Shown: positions 26,588 through 35,475 of the stretch, piece by piece
Layout of the letters: each line of letters starts with the position of its first letter
Numbering within the stretch: the first letter of the stretch is position 1
Assembly (NCBI GenBank): GCA_037190665.1
Contig: JBBCJT010000069.1
Span: 1 to 49,230 of the forward strand
Direction: 5' to 3'
DNA length: 49,230 bases
Source of the DNA: JBBCJT01 sp037190665
GTDB lineage: Bacteria; Pseudomonadota; Alphaproteobacteria; Acetobacterales; Acetobacteraceae
Notes under the pieces: generated by a model
Databases searched by the model: none
Told to the model about the DNA's origin: nothing
What the model saw: only the letters and a program-made list of their open reading frames with translations
Position numbers and translations under genes: made by a program

Positions 26588-26602
26588 GTTCTTGATATGT
26601 TC
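26588..26602 (+). promoter_or_regulatory. LexA-binding site (SOS box) of the imuA-imuB-dnaE2 cassette
   Basis: GTTC (26588-26591), TTGATAT, GTTC (26599-26602) is an exact match to the alphaproteobacterial LexA motif GTTC-N7-GTTC. It lies just upstream of imuA, a known LexA target in Caulobacter and relatives. It contains an in-frame ATG (26597), which argues that imuA begins downstream at 26627. The divergent lyase gene starts 84 nt to the left. Confidence 0.82.
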
Positions 26603-26626
26603 CCTGCCTTGGCCCAGTCTCTCCGG

Positions 26627-27340
26627 ATGGCCGGTCCCGTTCCCTTCAGCACCGATCGCGCCGCTGTCCTCGCCGGGCTGCGCAGCCGTGTGGCCCGGAT
26701 GGAAGGCGGTGTCCGCCCGTCCGGCCGGGGGGCGATCCCGGTCGCCGCCGCGGTGGATGCGATGCTGCCGGCAAAGGGTCTCGCGCGCGGCGCGCTGCAT
26801 GAGGTGCTGGAGGCCGATCCCGGTGCGGCGGCGGGCTTCGCCGCGCTGATGCTCGCCCGCGCCGGCGGGCCGGTGCTGTGGATCGCGCCCGATCCCGATG
26901 CCTGGCCGCCGGGCCTCGTGGCGCTCGGCCTGTCGCCCGCCGACCTCATTCTGGTGCGCGCCGTGGGGGAGGACGCGCTGTGGGCGCTGGAGGAGGCGCT
27001 GCGTTGTCCGGCCGTCGCGGGGGCGGTGGCGGTGTGCCGGGCTCTGACGCTCACTGCCTCCCGCCGGCTGCAGCTTGCCGCCGAGGCCGGGGGCGGGCTT
27101 GGCCTCGTGCTGCGCCCGGATGCGGAGGAGGTGCCGCCGACCGCGAGCCTCACGCGCTGGCGGGTTGATGCCCGCCCCGGCGCGGCCGGGCCGCGCCATG
27201 CGCTCGCCGATCCGGCGTGGCGTCTGGAATTGCTGAAATCCCGCGGCGGTCAGCCGGGCGCGTGGGAGGTGGCGCTGCGCCCGGACGGGCGGCTGGAAAC
27301 GCCTGCGCCTGTCGTCCGCCCGGTGGCGCGGGCCGGCTGA
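26627..27340 (+). CDS. imuA: SOS mutagenesis protein ImuA (RecA-like)
   Basis: A 237-aa RecA/SulA-like protein, the first member of the mutasome that performs error-prone lesion bypass with ImuB and DnaE2. Recognisable parts are the N-terminal LRSRVARMEGG, the domain start AAVDAMLPAKGLARGALHEV, GGPVLWIAPDPDAWPPGL, and GLVLRPDAEEVPPTASLTRWRV near the C-terminus. The frame is open from 26495, and ATGs at 26495 and 26597 are possible; the LexA box covers 26597, so 26627 (MAGPVPFSTDRAAVL) is preferred, although no good Shine-Dalgarno precedes it. imuB follows after one base. Confidence 0.88.
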   Translation: MAGPVPFSTDRAAVLAGLRSRVARMEGGVRPSGRGAIPVAAAVDAMLPAKGLARGALHEVLEADPGAAAGFAALMLARAGGPVLWIAPDPDAWPPGLVALGLSPADLILVRAVGEDALWALEEALRCPAVAGAVAVCRALTLTASRRLQLAAEAGGGLGLVLRPDAEEVPPTASLTRWRVDARPGAAGPRHALADPAWRLELLKSRGGQPGAWEVALRPDGRLETPAPVVRPVARAG

Positions 27341-27341
27341 G

Positions 27342-28907
27342 ATGCGCCCGCGCGCCTGCCGGCCGCCACGTCTTGCCGGACTGCGCGGCCTCCCGCCGCC
27401 GGCCGCTCCGCCGGAGATCGCGGCTGTCGCCGGAGAGCGCCGCTGGCTCGCGCTGCACCTGCCCGACCTGCCCACCGACCGTCTCGCCCGCCGCGATCCG
27501 GCGTTGGACGGACGGCCTTTCGCACTCTGGGCAGCCGACGGATCGGCCCGGCGCCTGACGGCGGTGAGCCCGCCCGGCCGTGCCGCCGGTCTCGCCGCCG
27601 GCATGGCGGTGGCGGACGCGCAGGCGATGCTGCCCGACCTCGTGCTGTTCCCCGCCGATCCCGCGGCGGATGCCGCCCTGCTCGCGGCACTGGCTGCCTG
27701 GGCGCGGCGATGGACACCGCTCGCCGCCGCCTCGCCGCCGGACGGGCTGCTGCTCGACATCACCGGCGCGGCGCACCTCGTTGGCGGGGAGGCGCTGTTG
27801 CTGGAACAGGCGCAGTCCCGTCTGGGCCGCGCCGGGTTCGCGGTGCATGGCGCCATCGCCGGCACCGCCGCGGCGGCCGGCGCGCTCGCGCGGGCCGGGT
27901 GTGAGACGATCGTGCCGCCGGGCGGAGAGGCGGAGGCGATAGCCCCACTACCGCTTGCCTGCTTCCGGCTCGACCCCGACACGGTGGCCGGTTTCGCGCG
28001 CTTCGGCCTGCTGCGCGCGGGCGATGCGCTGGCGCAGCCGCGCGCCGGGCTGATGCGGCGACTGGGAGCGGAGCCGCTCGCCGCCCTCGATGCCGCGCTC
28101 GGCCGCCACGTCGCGCCTGCCCAGCCGGTCCAGCCGAGGCTGCCGGGACGGGCGGACCTGACCTGCCCCGAACCGCTGCTGACCGCCGAAGCGCTGGAGA
28201 TCGGCATCGACCGTCTCGCCGCCGCGCTGTGCGCCGATCTGCGCGCGGCGGGGGAGGGAGCGCGGGCGGTGGTGCTGGAATGCCGGCGCGTGGACGACAC
28301 GGTGCAGCGCATCGGTCTCGGTCTCGGCACCGCCAGCCGCGATCCCGCCCATCTCGCCCGGCTGCTGCGCGGCCGCGTCGAACGCATCGATCCCGGCTTC
28401 GGCATCGCGCACATGGCGCTGATCGCGACCCGTGCCGAGCCGTTGGCCGCCGCGCAGACGGGATTGCCGGGCAGTGTGGCGGCGGACGCCTCGCGGCGGG
28501 AGGCGCTGGCGCCGCTGCTCGACCGGCTGACGCAGCGTCTCGGGCGCGGCAACGTCTTCGCCCGCGTGCCGGTGGCCAGCCACATCCCGCACCGCGCCAC
28601 GCGCCCGGCCGACCCGCATGCGCCGATGCCTGCCACGCCGCCGGGCTGGGCCGCCCGTCCGCGTCCGGTACGGCTGCTGACCCGCCCGTCCCCCGTGGCG
28701 GTGATCGCCCTGCTGCCGGACGGGCCGCCGGCCCGGGTCGGGCGCCAGCGCGTGGTGCGGGCCGAAGGGCCGGAACGGATCGGCGGCGAATGGTGGGCGG
28801 AGGATGCGCCGGAGGAAGATTATTGGCGCGTCGAGACCGAGACGGGCGTGCGGCTGTGGCTCGCCCGGCGCGAGGGCGCGTGGAGCCTGCGGGGGTATTT
28901 CCCGTGA
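27342..28907 (+). CDS. imuB: DNA polymerase Y-family-like protein ImuB
   Basis: A 521-aa Y-family polymerase relative that lacks the catalytic acidic residues and acts as hub of the ImuA-ImuB-DnaE2 mutasome, contacting the sliding clamp. The palm N-terminus reads WLALHLPDLPTDRLARRDP where active Y polymerases have a DxDxFF/Y motif. The region after GRAAGLAAGMAVADAQAMLPDL matches the family, with DGLLLDITGAAHLVGGEA and FGLLRAGDAL (helix-hairpin-helix) further on. The C-terminal RIGGEWW..APEEDYWRVETETG is typical of ImuB. The ATG lies 1 nt after the imuA stop, and the stop overlaps the dnaE2 GTG. Confidence 0.92.
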   Translation: MRPRACRPPRLAGLRGLPPPAAPPEIAAVAGERRWLALHLPDLPTDRLARRDPALDGRPFALWAADGSARRLTAVSPPGRAAGLAAGMAVADAQAMLPDLVLFPADPAADAALLAALAAWARRWTPLAAASPPDGLLLDITGAAHLVGGEALLLEQAQSRLGRAGFAVHGAIAGTAAAAGALARAGCETIVPPGGEAEAIAPLPLACFRLDPDTVAGFARFGLLRAGDALAQPRAGLMRRLGAEPLAALDAALGRHVAPAQPVQPRLPGRADLTCPEPLLTAEALEIGIDRLAAALCADLRAAGEGARAVVLECRRVDDTVQRIGLGLGTASRDPAHLARLLRGRVERIDPGFGIAHMALIATRAEPLAAAQTGLPGSVAADASRREALAPLLDRLTQRLGRGNVFARVPVASHIPHRATRPADPHAPMPATPPGWAARPRPVRLLTRPSPVAVIALLPDGPPARVGRQRVVRAEGPERIGGEWWAEDAPEEDYWRVETETGVRLWLARREGAWSLRGYFP

Positions 28908-31900
28908 CCGCCTATGCGGAACTGGCCGCGCGGTCGAATTTCAGCTTCCTCGACGGGGCGAGCCACGCGCAGGAACTGGTCGCGACTGCCGGCGAACTGG
29001 GCCTGTCCGCCATCGCCATCTGCGACCGCAACAGCGTCGCCGGGCTGGTGCGCGGCCATGTCGAGGCGAAGGAGCGCGGCGTGCGCTTCATCCCCGGCTG
29101 CCGGCTGGTGCTGGAGGACGGCGCCGAATACCTCGCCTGGCCGACCGACCGCGCCGCCTGGGGGCGGCTGTCCATGCTGCTGTCGCACGGCAAGATGCAC
29201 GCGCCGAAAGGCGAGTGCTTCCTCACGCGCGACGACCTGATCGCGCATGCGGAGGGTCTCGCGATGGCGCGGGCCGCGCCGGAGGTGGCGGAGGCAGGGT
29301 TCGCCGAACGTCTGCGCGCGGATGCGGCCGTGCTCGACCCGTTGCTGGCGCTTCCGCTGCATCTCGCGGTCGCGCCGCTGTGGCGCGGCGATGACCGGAG
29401 CCGGCGCGATGCCTTCGCCATGATGGGTGTGCCGTTGCTCGCGGTGAACGACGTGCGCATGCATCATCCGGCGCGCAGGCCGCTCGCCGATGTGCTGACG
29501 GCGATCCGGCTGCACACCACCGTCGATGCACTGGGGCTTGCGGCCGAGGCGCATGCGGAACGGCATCTGAAGCCGCCGGAAGAGATGGCGCGGCTGTTCG
29601 CCGACCGGCCCGAGGCCATCACGGCCGGACTGCGCATCGCGGATGCGTGCCGGTTTTCGCTGGGCGACCTGCGCTACGAATACCCGGACGAGATCACCGA
29701 ACCGGGCCTGACGCCGCAGCAGGATCTGGAACGTCGCGTGTGGCAGGGTGCGGAGGAACGTTGGGAAAACGCCATTCCTGCCAACGTGCGCACGCAGCTC
29801 GAAGAAGAACTCGCGCTGGTCGAGGAGCTGAAATACGCGCCGTACTTCCTCACCGTCCACGAGATCGTCCGTTTCGCGAAGACGAAAAAGATCCTCTGTC
29901 AGGGGCGCGGATCGGCGGCGAATTCGGCGATCTGCTTCGTGCTCGGCATCACCGGCGTGGATCCGTCGAAGCACAAGCTGATGTTCGCGCGCTTCATCAG
30001 CCGCAACCGCAACGAGCCGCCGGATATCGACGTGGATTTCGAGCACGACCGGCGCGAGGACGTCATCCAGCACATCTACAAGCGTTACGGCCGCCACCGT
30101 GCCGGGCTTGCCGCGACCGTCATCCACTACCGCCCGCGTAGCGCCATCCGCGAGGTCGGCAAGGCGTTCGGCCTGTCGGAGGACACGACCAGCCGCATCG
30201 CCGGACAGATGTGGGGCTCGGGTCATGGTGATGACGTGACCAATCGCGCCGAGGCGGCGGGCGTGGCCTTGCAGGATCGGCGCATGCGTCTCGCCGTGGA
30301 ACTGGCCGGCGAACTGGTCAACTTCCCGCGACATCTGTCGCAGCATGTCGGCGGCTTCGTCATCGCGCGCGACAGTCTGACCTCGCTGTGCCCCGTCGCG
30401 AACGCGGCGATGAAGGACCGCACCACCATCGAGTGGGACAAGGACGATATCGAGGCGCTGGGCCTGCTGAAGGTCGATGTGCTGGCGCTGGGGATGCTGA
30501 GCTGCGTCCGCAAGGCGTTCGACCTGATCAGCCTGCATCATGGCAAGACCTATGGCCTCGCGGATGTGCCGCAGGACGATCCGGAGGTCTACGGCATGCT
30601 CTGCAAGGGCGATGCGATCGGCGTGTTCCAGGTGGAAAGCCGCGCGCAGATGAACATGCTGCCGCGTCTGAAACCGAAGAAATTCTACGACCTCGCCATC
30701 GAGGTCGCGATCGTCCGCCCCGGCCCGATCCAGGGCAACATGGTGCATCCTTATCTGCGTCGCCGCGCGGGCAAGGAGCCGGAGACTTATCCCTCAGAGG
30801 AATTGAGAGTCGTGCTGGAGCGCACGAAGGGCGTCCCCTTGTTCCAGGAACAGGCGATGCAGATCGCCAAGGTCGCCGCCCGTTTCACCGATGACGAGGC
30901 GGACGGGTTGCGCCGCGCCATGGCGACCTTCCGCAACGCCGGCACGGTGGCGGAATGGCGCGACCGCATGATCGAGGGCATGGTCACGAACGGCTACAAG
31001 CGAGACTTCGCCGAACGCTGCTACAAGCAGATCGAAGGCTTCGGTAGCTACGGCTTCCCCGAAAGCCACGCGATCTCCTTCGCGCTGCTCGTCTACGTCT
31101 CCGCCTGGATCAAGTGCCGCCATCCTGCGGTCTTCGCCTGCGCGCTGCTCAACAGCCAGCCGATGGGGTTCTACGCCCCGGCGCAACTCATCCGCGATGC
31201 GGAGGAGCATGGTGTCGATGTGCGGCCGGTGGACGTGCAGACGAGCCTTTGGAACTGCACGCTGGAGCCTTCGCCCAAGGGGCTCGCGCTGCGTCTCGGC
31301 TTCCGGCAGGTCCGCGGCCTTGCCGAAGACGATGCGGAGGAGCTGGTGAAGGCGCGCCAGCAGGGCAACGGCGCGCCCTTCGCCTCGGTGGAGGACCTCG
31401 CGCGCCGCGCCGGGCTGACTCGCGCCGCGATCGCGGCACTCGCCCGCGCCGATGCGTTCCATGCCCTCCTGCCACGCCGTGCCGCGCTGTGGGACGCAGG
31501 CGGCGTGGACATCGCGCCGCTGCCGCTGTTCGCCCACGCCGACGGAGCGCTGCTGGACGAAGCACCGCCCGCCCTGCCGAAAGCGCGCCTCGGCGAGGAG
31601 GTGATCGACGATTACAGCAGCCTCTCGCTGTCGCTGAAGGATCATCCCTGCGGGCTGCTGCGCCCGGATTTCGCGGCGCTGGGGCTGGCCGACACGCAGG
31701 CGCTGGACAGCGCCGCGAACGGATCGCGCATCCGCCTCGCCGGACTGGTGCTGATGCGCCAGCGCCCGGGCAGTGCCAAGGGCGTGGTGTTCCTGACGCT
31801 GGAGGACGAGCACGGCATCGCCAACGTGGTCGTCTTCGCCGATGCGTTCCGTGCCTTCCGCCCGGTGGTGATCGGCGCGCGCGTCATCGAGGTGATGGGC

Positions 31901-32086
31901 GTCGTGGAACGCGTGGTCGAGGATGAGAAGAACATCATCCACGTGGTCGCGAAGCGGCTGGTGGACCGTTCGTCACTGCTCTCGGTGCTGCACTTGCGCG
32001 ACGGCGAGCAGGCCGGCCCGCTGCCCCCCGCGCTGCACGCCCCGAGCCCCGGCCGCTACCTGCCGCCGAGCCGCGACTTCCACTGA
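28904..32086 (+). CDS. dnaE2: Error-prone DNA polymerase DnaE2 (ImuC)
   Basis: A 1060-aa C-family polymerase that carries out damage-induced mutagenic synthesis. The N-terminal PHP domain begins YAELAARSNFSFLDGASHAQEL. The polymerase catalytic aspartates are in PPDIDVDFEHDRREDV (about residues 374-385), with CQGRGSAANSAICFVLGIT before it and GVPLFQEQAMQIAKVAA after. A C-terminal helix-hairpin-helix and OB-fold region follows (LRLAGLVLMRQRPGSAKGV). It starts at a GTG overlapping the imuB stop by 4 nt. The frame is open upstream through imuB but without similarity. Length fits DnaE2 rather than the replicative DnaE1. Confidence 0.95.
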   Translation: MTAYAELAARSNFSFLDGASHAQELVATAGELGLSAIAICDRNSVAGLVRGHVEAKERGVRFIPGCRLVLEDGAEYLAWPTDRAAWGRLSMLLSHGKMHAPKGECFLTRDDLIAHAEGLAMARAAPEVAEAGFAERLRADAAVLDPLLALPLHLAVAPLWRGDDRSRRDAFAMMGVPLLAVNDVRMHHPARRPLADVLTAIRLHTTVDALGLAAEAHAERHLKPPEEMARLFADRPEAITAGLRIADACRFSLGDLRYEYPDEITEPGLTPQQDLERRVWQGAEERWENAIPANVRTQLEEELALVEELKYAPYFLTVHEIVRFAKTKKILCQGRGSAANSAICFVLGITGVDPSKHKLMFARFISRNRNEPPDIDVDFEHDRREDVIQHIYKRYGRHRAGLAATVIHYRPRSAIREVGKAFGLSEDTTSRIAGQMWGSGHGDDVTNRAEAAGVALQDRRMRLAVELAGELVNFPRHLSQHVGGFVIARDSLTSLCPVANAAMKDRTTIEWDKDDIEALGLLKVDVLALGMLSCVRKAFDLISLHHGKTYGLADVPQDDPEVYGMLCKGDAIGVFQVESRAQMNMLPRLKPKKFYDLAIEVAIVRPGPIQGNMVHPYLRRRAGKEPETYPSEELRVVLERTKGVPLFQEQAMQIAKVAARFTDDEADGLRRAMATFRNAGTVAEWRDRMIEGMVTNGYKRDFAERCYKQIEGFGSYGFPESHAISFALLVYVSAWIKCRHPAVFACALLNSQPMGFYAPAQLIRDAEEHGVDVRPVDVQTSLWNCTLEPSPKGLALRLGFRQVRGLAEDDAEELVKARQQGNGAPFASVEDLARRAGLTRAAIAALARADAFHALLPRRAALWDAGGVDIAPLPLFAHADGALLDEAPPALPKARLGEEVIDDYSSLSLSLKDHPCGLLRPDFAALGLADTQALDSAANGSRIRLAGLVLMRQRPGSAKGVVFLTLEDEHGIANVVVFADAFRAFRPVVIGARVIEVMGVVERVVEDEKNIIHVVAKRLVDRSSLLSVLHLRDGEQAGPLPPALHAPSPGRYLPPSRDFH

Positions 32087-32120
32087 AGCGCTCGTGCGCG
32101 CATCGTGCGGTCGAGGAGAA

Positions 32121-33107
32121 ATGACGATGCAGTATGTACGGCTCGGCTCAACCGGCATGCAGGTCTCGCGCCTGTGCCTGGGGTGCATGACCTATGGCGC
32201 GGCGGATCGCGGCAACCACGCCTGGACGCTGGATGAGGAGAAAAGCCGGCCGCTGATCCGGCAGGCGCTGGAAGCCGGCATCACCTTCCTCGACACCGCC
32301 AACACCTACTCCGACGGCGCGTCGGAGGAGATCGTCGGCCGCGCCATCCGCGATTTCGCGCGGCGCGAGGAGATCGTGCTCGCCACCAAGGTCTACAATC
32401 GCATGCGCCCCGACGCGAACGGCGCCGGCCTGTCGCGCAAGGCGATCTTCGCGGAGATCGACGCGAGCCTGAAGCGGCTCGGCACCGATTACGTCGATCT
32501 CTACCAGATCCACCGCTGGGATTACGGCACGCCGATCGAGGAAACGCTGGAGGCGCTGCACGACGTGGTGAAGGCCGGCAAGGCCCGCTACATCGGCGCG
32601 TCCTCGATGTTCGCGTGGCAGTTCGCCAAGGCGCTGCACACCTCGCGCGCGCATGGCTGGTCGCGCTTCGTCAGCATGCAGAACCACCTCAGCCTGCTCT
32701 ACCGGGAGGAGGAGCGGGAGATGCTGCCGCTCTGCGCCGACGAGGGCATCGGGGTGATCCCGTGGAGCCCTCTCGCACGCGGCCGGCTCGCCCGCGCGTG
32801 GGACGAGACCACGCACCGCATGGAAACCGACAATGTCGGCCACGCCATGTACGACCGCGCTGCGGAGGCCGACCGCGCCGTGGTGGACCGCGTGGGTGAG
32901 ATCGCGCAGCGCCGCGGCGTGCCGCGCGCGCAGGTGGCGCTGGCCTGGGTGCTGCAGAAGCCCGGCGTGACCGCCCCCATCGTCGGCGCGTCGAAGCCGT
33001 CGCAGATGGAGGACGCGCTCGCCGCGCTGTCGCTGGAACTGACGGCGGAGGAAGTGGCGGCGCTGGAAGCGCCCTACATCCCGCATCGCGTGGTCGGGTT
33101 CCGGTAG
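32121..33107 (+). CDS. Aldo/keto reductase
   Basis: A 328-aa NADPH-dependent oxidoreductase with the TIM-barrel fold. The catalytic tetrad is complete: Asp58 (FLDTANTY), Tyr63, Lys90 (VLATKVYN) and His131 (DLYQIHRWD). The cofactor-binding C-terminus reads TAPIVGASKPSQMEDAL. The N-terminus MQYVRLGSTGMQVSRLCLGCMTYG is typical of the AKR group including YajO and voltage-gated channel beta-subunit relatives. The start has GAGGAGAA just upstream. The substrate cannot be read from sequence. It lies 34 nt after dnaE2, but a link to the SOS cassette is not implied. Confidence 0.93.
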   Translation: MTMQYVRLGSTGMQVSRLCLGCMTYGAADRGNHAWTLDEEKSRPLIRQALEAGITFLDTANTYSDGASEEIVGRAIRDFARREEIVLATKVYNRMRPDANGAGLSRKAIFAEIDASLKRLGTDYVDLYQIHRWDYGTPIEETLEALHDVVKAGKARYIGASSMFAWQFAKALHTSRAHGWSRFVSMQNHLSLLYREEEREMLPLCADEGIGVIPWSPLARGRLARAWDETTHRMETDNVGHAMYDRAAEADRAVVDRVGEIAQRRGVPRAQVALAWVLQKPGVTAPIVGASKPSQMEDALAALSLELTAEEVAALEAPYIPHRVVGFR

Positions 33108-33109
33108 GG

Positions 33110-33281
33110 CCGAGAGGGGCGCTGCCCCTCTCGGGCTCTCCCCGCCAGGGGGCGCGGGCTCCTGGACCCGCGATTCCTCAGAGGGTCTTCAGCCGATCTG
33201 CTGAAACTCTCCTGAAGGAATCGAGGTCCAGGAGCCCGTGGCTCCTGGCAGGGGGAGTACGAGGGGGACAGCGTCCCCCTC
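33110..33281. repeat. Palindromic intergenic repeat element (REP/MITE-like)
   Basis: About 170 bp that reads as a nested inverted repeat. The left end is a perfect 11-bp hairpin CCGAGAGGGGC-GCT-GCCCCTCTCGG (33110-33134). The right end is a 9-bp hairpin GAGGGGGAC-AGC-GTCCCCCTC (33261-33281). Between them a ~40-nt arm (33138-33177) is imperfectly complementary to 33217-33257, including the shared block GGGCTCCTGGACC. The centre has TTCAGC/GCTGAA. There is no ORF and no T tract. It lies between two convergent genes, and its right end reaches into the msrB stop codon. Confidence 0.75.
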
Positions 33282-33678
33282 AGACCGGCCGGAACTCCAG
33301 GGCCACTCCGTTGATGCAATAGCGCAGCCCGGTCGGCGGCGGCCCGTCCGGGAACACGTGGCCGAGATGGCTGCCGCAGCGGGCGCAGTGCACTTCGGTG
33401 CGGATCATCCCGTGGCTGCGGTCGGTGGTGGTGCCGACCGAACCTTCGACCGGCGTGTCGAAGCTAGGCCAGCCGGTGCCGCTCTCGAACTTGCCGCCGG
33501 AGCGGAACAGCTCCTGCCCGCAGCCGGCGCAGAGGAAGGCGCCCTGGCGCTTTTCCATCAGCAGCGCGCAACTGCCCGGCGGCTCGGTGCCGTGGGCCCG
33601 CATCACGCGGTACTGCTCCGGCGTCAGCTTCTGCCGCCACTCCGCATCGTCGAGCTGGAAGGAAAAGGACTGGTCCAT
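33280..33678 (-). CDS. msrB: Peptide-methionine (R)-S-oxide reductase MsrB
   Basis: A 132-aa repair enzyme that reduces the R-sulfoxide of methionine. Zinc is held by two CxxC pairs, Cys50/Cys53 (CAGCG) and Cys98/Cys101 (CARCG). The catalytic cysteine is Cys121 in LRYCINGVAL, with GTGWPSF and GHVFPDGPPPTG around the active site. The position before GWPSF that is a resolving cysteine in some relatives is not Cys here. ACAGGAGG precedes the ATG. It follows the ABC transporter gene on the same strand after 54 bp. Confidence 0.95.
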   Translation of the reverse strand: MDQSFSFQLDDAEWRQKLTPEQYRVMRAHGTEPPGSCALLMEKRQGAFLCAGCGQELFRSGGKFESGTGWPSFDTPVEGSVGTTTDRSHGMIRTEVHCARCGSHLGHVFPDGPPPTGLRYCINGVALEFRPV

Positions 33679-33732
33679 CGGCGCGCCTCCTGTCTCGTTT
33701 CCCAGATCGTCAATGCGGCGGGATGTTTCAAC

Positions 33733-35463
33733 CTAGGCCGCCACCAGCGCGGCGGCGTCCTTGTCCACCCGCAGGCCGCGGTCGTGGAAGGCGGCCACGG
33801 CCGGGCGGTGTGCGATGGAGACGATGGTGGTGTCGGGCAGCTTTTCCTTCAGCACCCGGTACATCGTCTCCTCGCCCGCCGGGTCGAGGCTCGCCGTCGC
33901 CTCGTCGAGGAACAACCATTTCGGTTTGACCAGCAGCACGCGCGCGATAGCGAGACGCTGCTGCTCGCCGCCTGACAGGCGCTGCGTCCAGTTGTCCTCC
34001 TCGTCGAGACGCGGCAGCAGATGCGCGAGGTTGGTCAGCCGCAACGCCTCCGCGATCTCGGCATCGCCGACGGCATCGGCCGCGAGCGGATAGGCCACGG
34101 CCCGGCGCAGCGTGCCGAGGGGGATGTAGGGCCGCTGCGGCAGGAACAGTCGCGAATCCGCCGGCTGCGTCACGCGGCCCGCGCCGAACGGCCAGATGCC
34201 GGCAAGCGCGCGGAACAGCGTGGACTTGCCCGACCCGGACGGGCCGGTGACGACCACGCTTTCGCCCGGCCTGATCTCCGCGTCGGCGGTGAACAGCCTG
34301 CGCCCGTCCGGCAGGGCGAGGGTGAGGTGATCGAGCGCGATCCCGCCGCCCACCGGGGCGGTCCCCGCCCTGATGCCCGAAGGCGTGGCGCGCGCGGTCG
34401 CGACGGCGCGCTGGAAGCCGGACAGCCGCTCCACCGTCGCGCGCCAGCTCGCCACCGTGTCGTACACGCCCACCAGCCACGACATCGCCACCTGCACCTG
34501 GCTGAAGGCGTTCGCGGTCTGTTGCAGCGCGCCGAGCGACATCGTGCCGGCGAAGAACTGCGGCGCGGCGACCAGATAGGGGAAGACGATCGCGGCGCGG
34601 TCGTAGCCGTAGACGAAGAAGTTGAGGTTCTTCTGCCGCTTCGCGACCTGCCACCAGTTGTCCGCCAGCCGGACGAAGCGGGCGGCGAGCCCGGCCTTCT
34701 CGTCCGCCTCGCCGCCATACAGCGCCACGCCCTCGGTGTTCTCCCGCAGCCGGACGAGCGCGAAGCGGAAATCCGCCTCCACGCGCTGCTTCTCGAAGTT
34801 CAGCGGGACCAGCTTGCGGCCGATCAGATGCGCAAGCCACGACCCGCCGACCGCGTAGATCAGGCAGACCCAGACCATGTAGCCGGGGATCGGAACGCCG
34901 GCGACGGTCATCGCGCCGGACAGGGTCCACAGGATGCCGACGAAGGAGATCACGGTCAGGACGTTGCGGATCAGGTCGAGCCCGAGCGAGAGCGACAGCG
35001 CCGCGAATACCGCCAGATCCTCGGCGATGCGCTGGTCCGGGTTGTCCGTCCCGTTGCCGGTCACGCTCATGCGGTAATAGGCGCGGTCGGTGAGCCACTC
35101 GTTCACCAGCACGTCGGTGGTCCAGCTCCGCCAGCGGATCTGCAACGCCTGCTGCAGGTAGGTCTGGTAGGCGGAGATGGCGATGTAGAGGGCGGCGAGC
35201 CAGACATAGCCCGGCATCATCACCTCGTCGGTCCAGCGTCCCCAGACCATCAGCCCGATGAAGGCGCCGAAATCCTTATCCTGCAGGCTGTCGAAGAACG
35301 CCCGGCTCCAGTAGCTGAAGATGACGTTGATGCCGACCGCGGCGAGGTTCAGCGTCAGGATCGTGGCCAGCAGCAGCCGGCCCCGCCAGCGTTCGTCGGA
35401 GCGGGCGAAATAGGGCAGGGCGATGCGCCAGGCGTCGCGCAGCGTCGCACCGATGCCGTTCAT
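33733..35463 (-). CDS. ABC transporter with fused membrane and ATPase domains (YddA/BacA-related)
   Basis: A 576-aa half-transporter. Residues 1-330 hold about six membrane helices with an SbmA/BacA-like core (FFDSLQDKDFGAFIGLM, WRSWTTDVLVNEWL, NPDQRIAEDL and VEADFRFALVRLRENTE). The ATPase domain has Walker A GPSGSGKST (407-415), the signature LSGGEQQRLAIARVLL and Walker B WLFLDEATASLD. This architecture matches the YddA/Rv1819c group of the ABCD family, whose members transport peptides or cobalamin. The substrate here is unknown. It begins 12 nt after the DUF1499-like gene and is probably in one operon with the three genes upstream. Confidence 0.9.
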   Translation of the reverse strand: MNGIGATLRDAWRIALPYFARSDERWRGRLLLATILTLNLAAVGINVIFSYWSRAFFDSLQDKDFGAFIGLMVWGRWTDEVMMPGYVWLAALYIAISAYQTYLQQALQIRWRSWTTDVLVNEWLTDRAYYRMSVTGNGTDNPDQRIAEDLAVFAALSLSLGLDLIRNVLTVISFVGILWTLSGAMTVAGVPIPGYMVWVCLIYAVGGSWLAHLIGRKLVPLNFEKQRVEADFRFALVRLRENTEGVALYGGEADEKAGLAARFVRLADNWWQVAKRQKNLNFFVYGYDRAAIVFPYLVAAPQFFAGTMSLGALQQTANAFSQVQVAMSWLVGVYDTVASWRATVERLSGFQRAVATARATPSGIRAGTAPVGGGIALDHLTLALPDGRRLFTADAEIRPGESVVVTGPSGSGKSTLFRALAGIWPFGAGRVTQPADSRLFLPQRPYIPLGTLRRAVAYPLAADAVGDAEIAEALRLTNLAHLLPRLDEEDNWTQRLSGGEQQRLAIARVLLVKPKWLFLDEATASLDPAGEETMYRVLKEKLPDTTIVSIAHRPAVAAFHDRGLRVDKDAAALVAA

Positions 35464-35475
35464 GCGGTGATGTCC

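Noticed and set aside
26495..26626. Longer imuA starts at 26495 and 26597
   Set aside because: They place coding sequence over the LexA box, and the extra residues show no similarity to ImuA.
33110..33134. Left hairpin of the repeat as an ordinary terminator of the aldo/keto reductase gene
   Set aside because: There is no T tract, and the hairpin is one end of a larger palindrome, though it may still slow polymerase.
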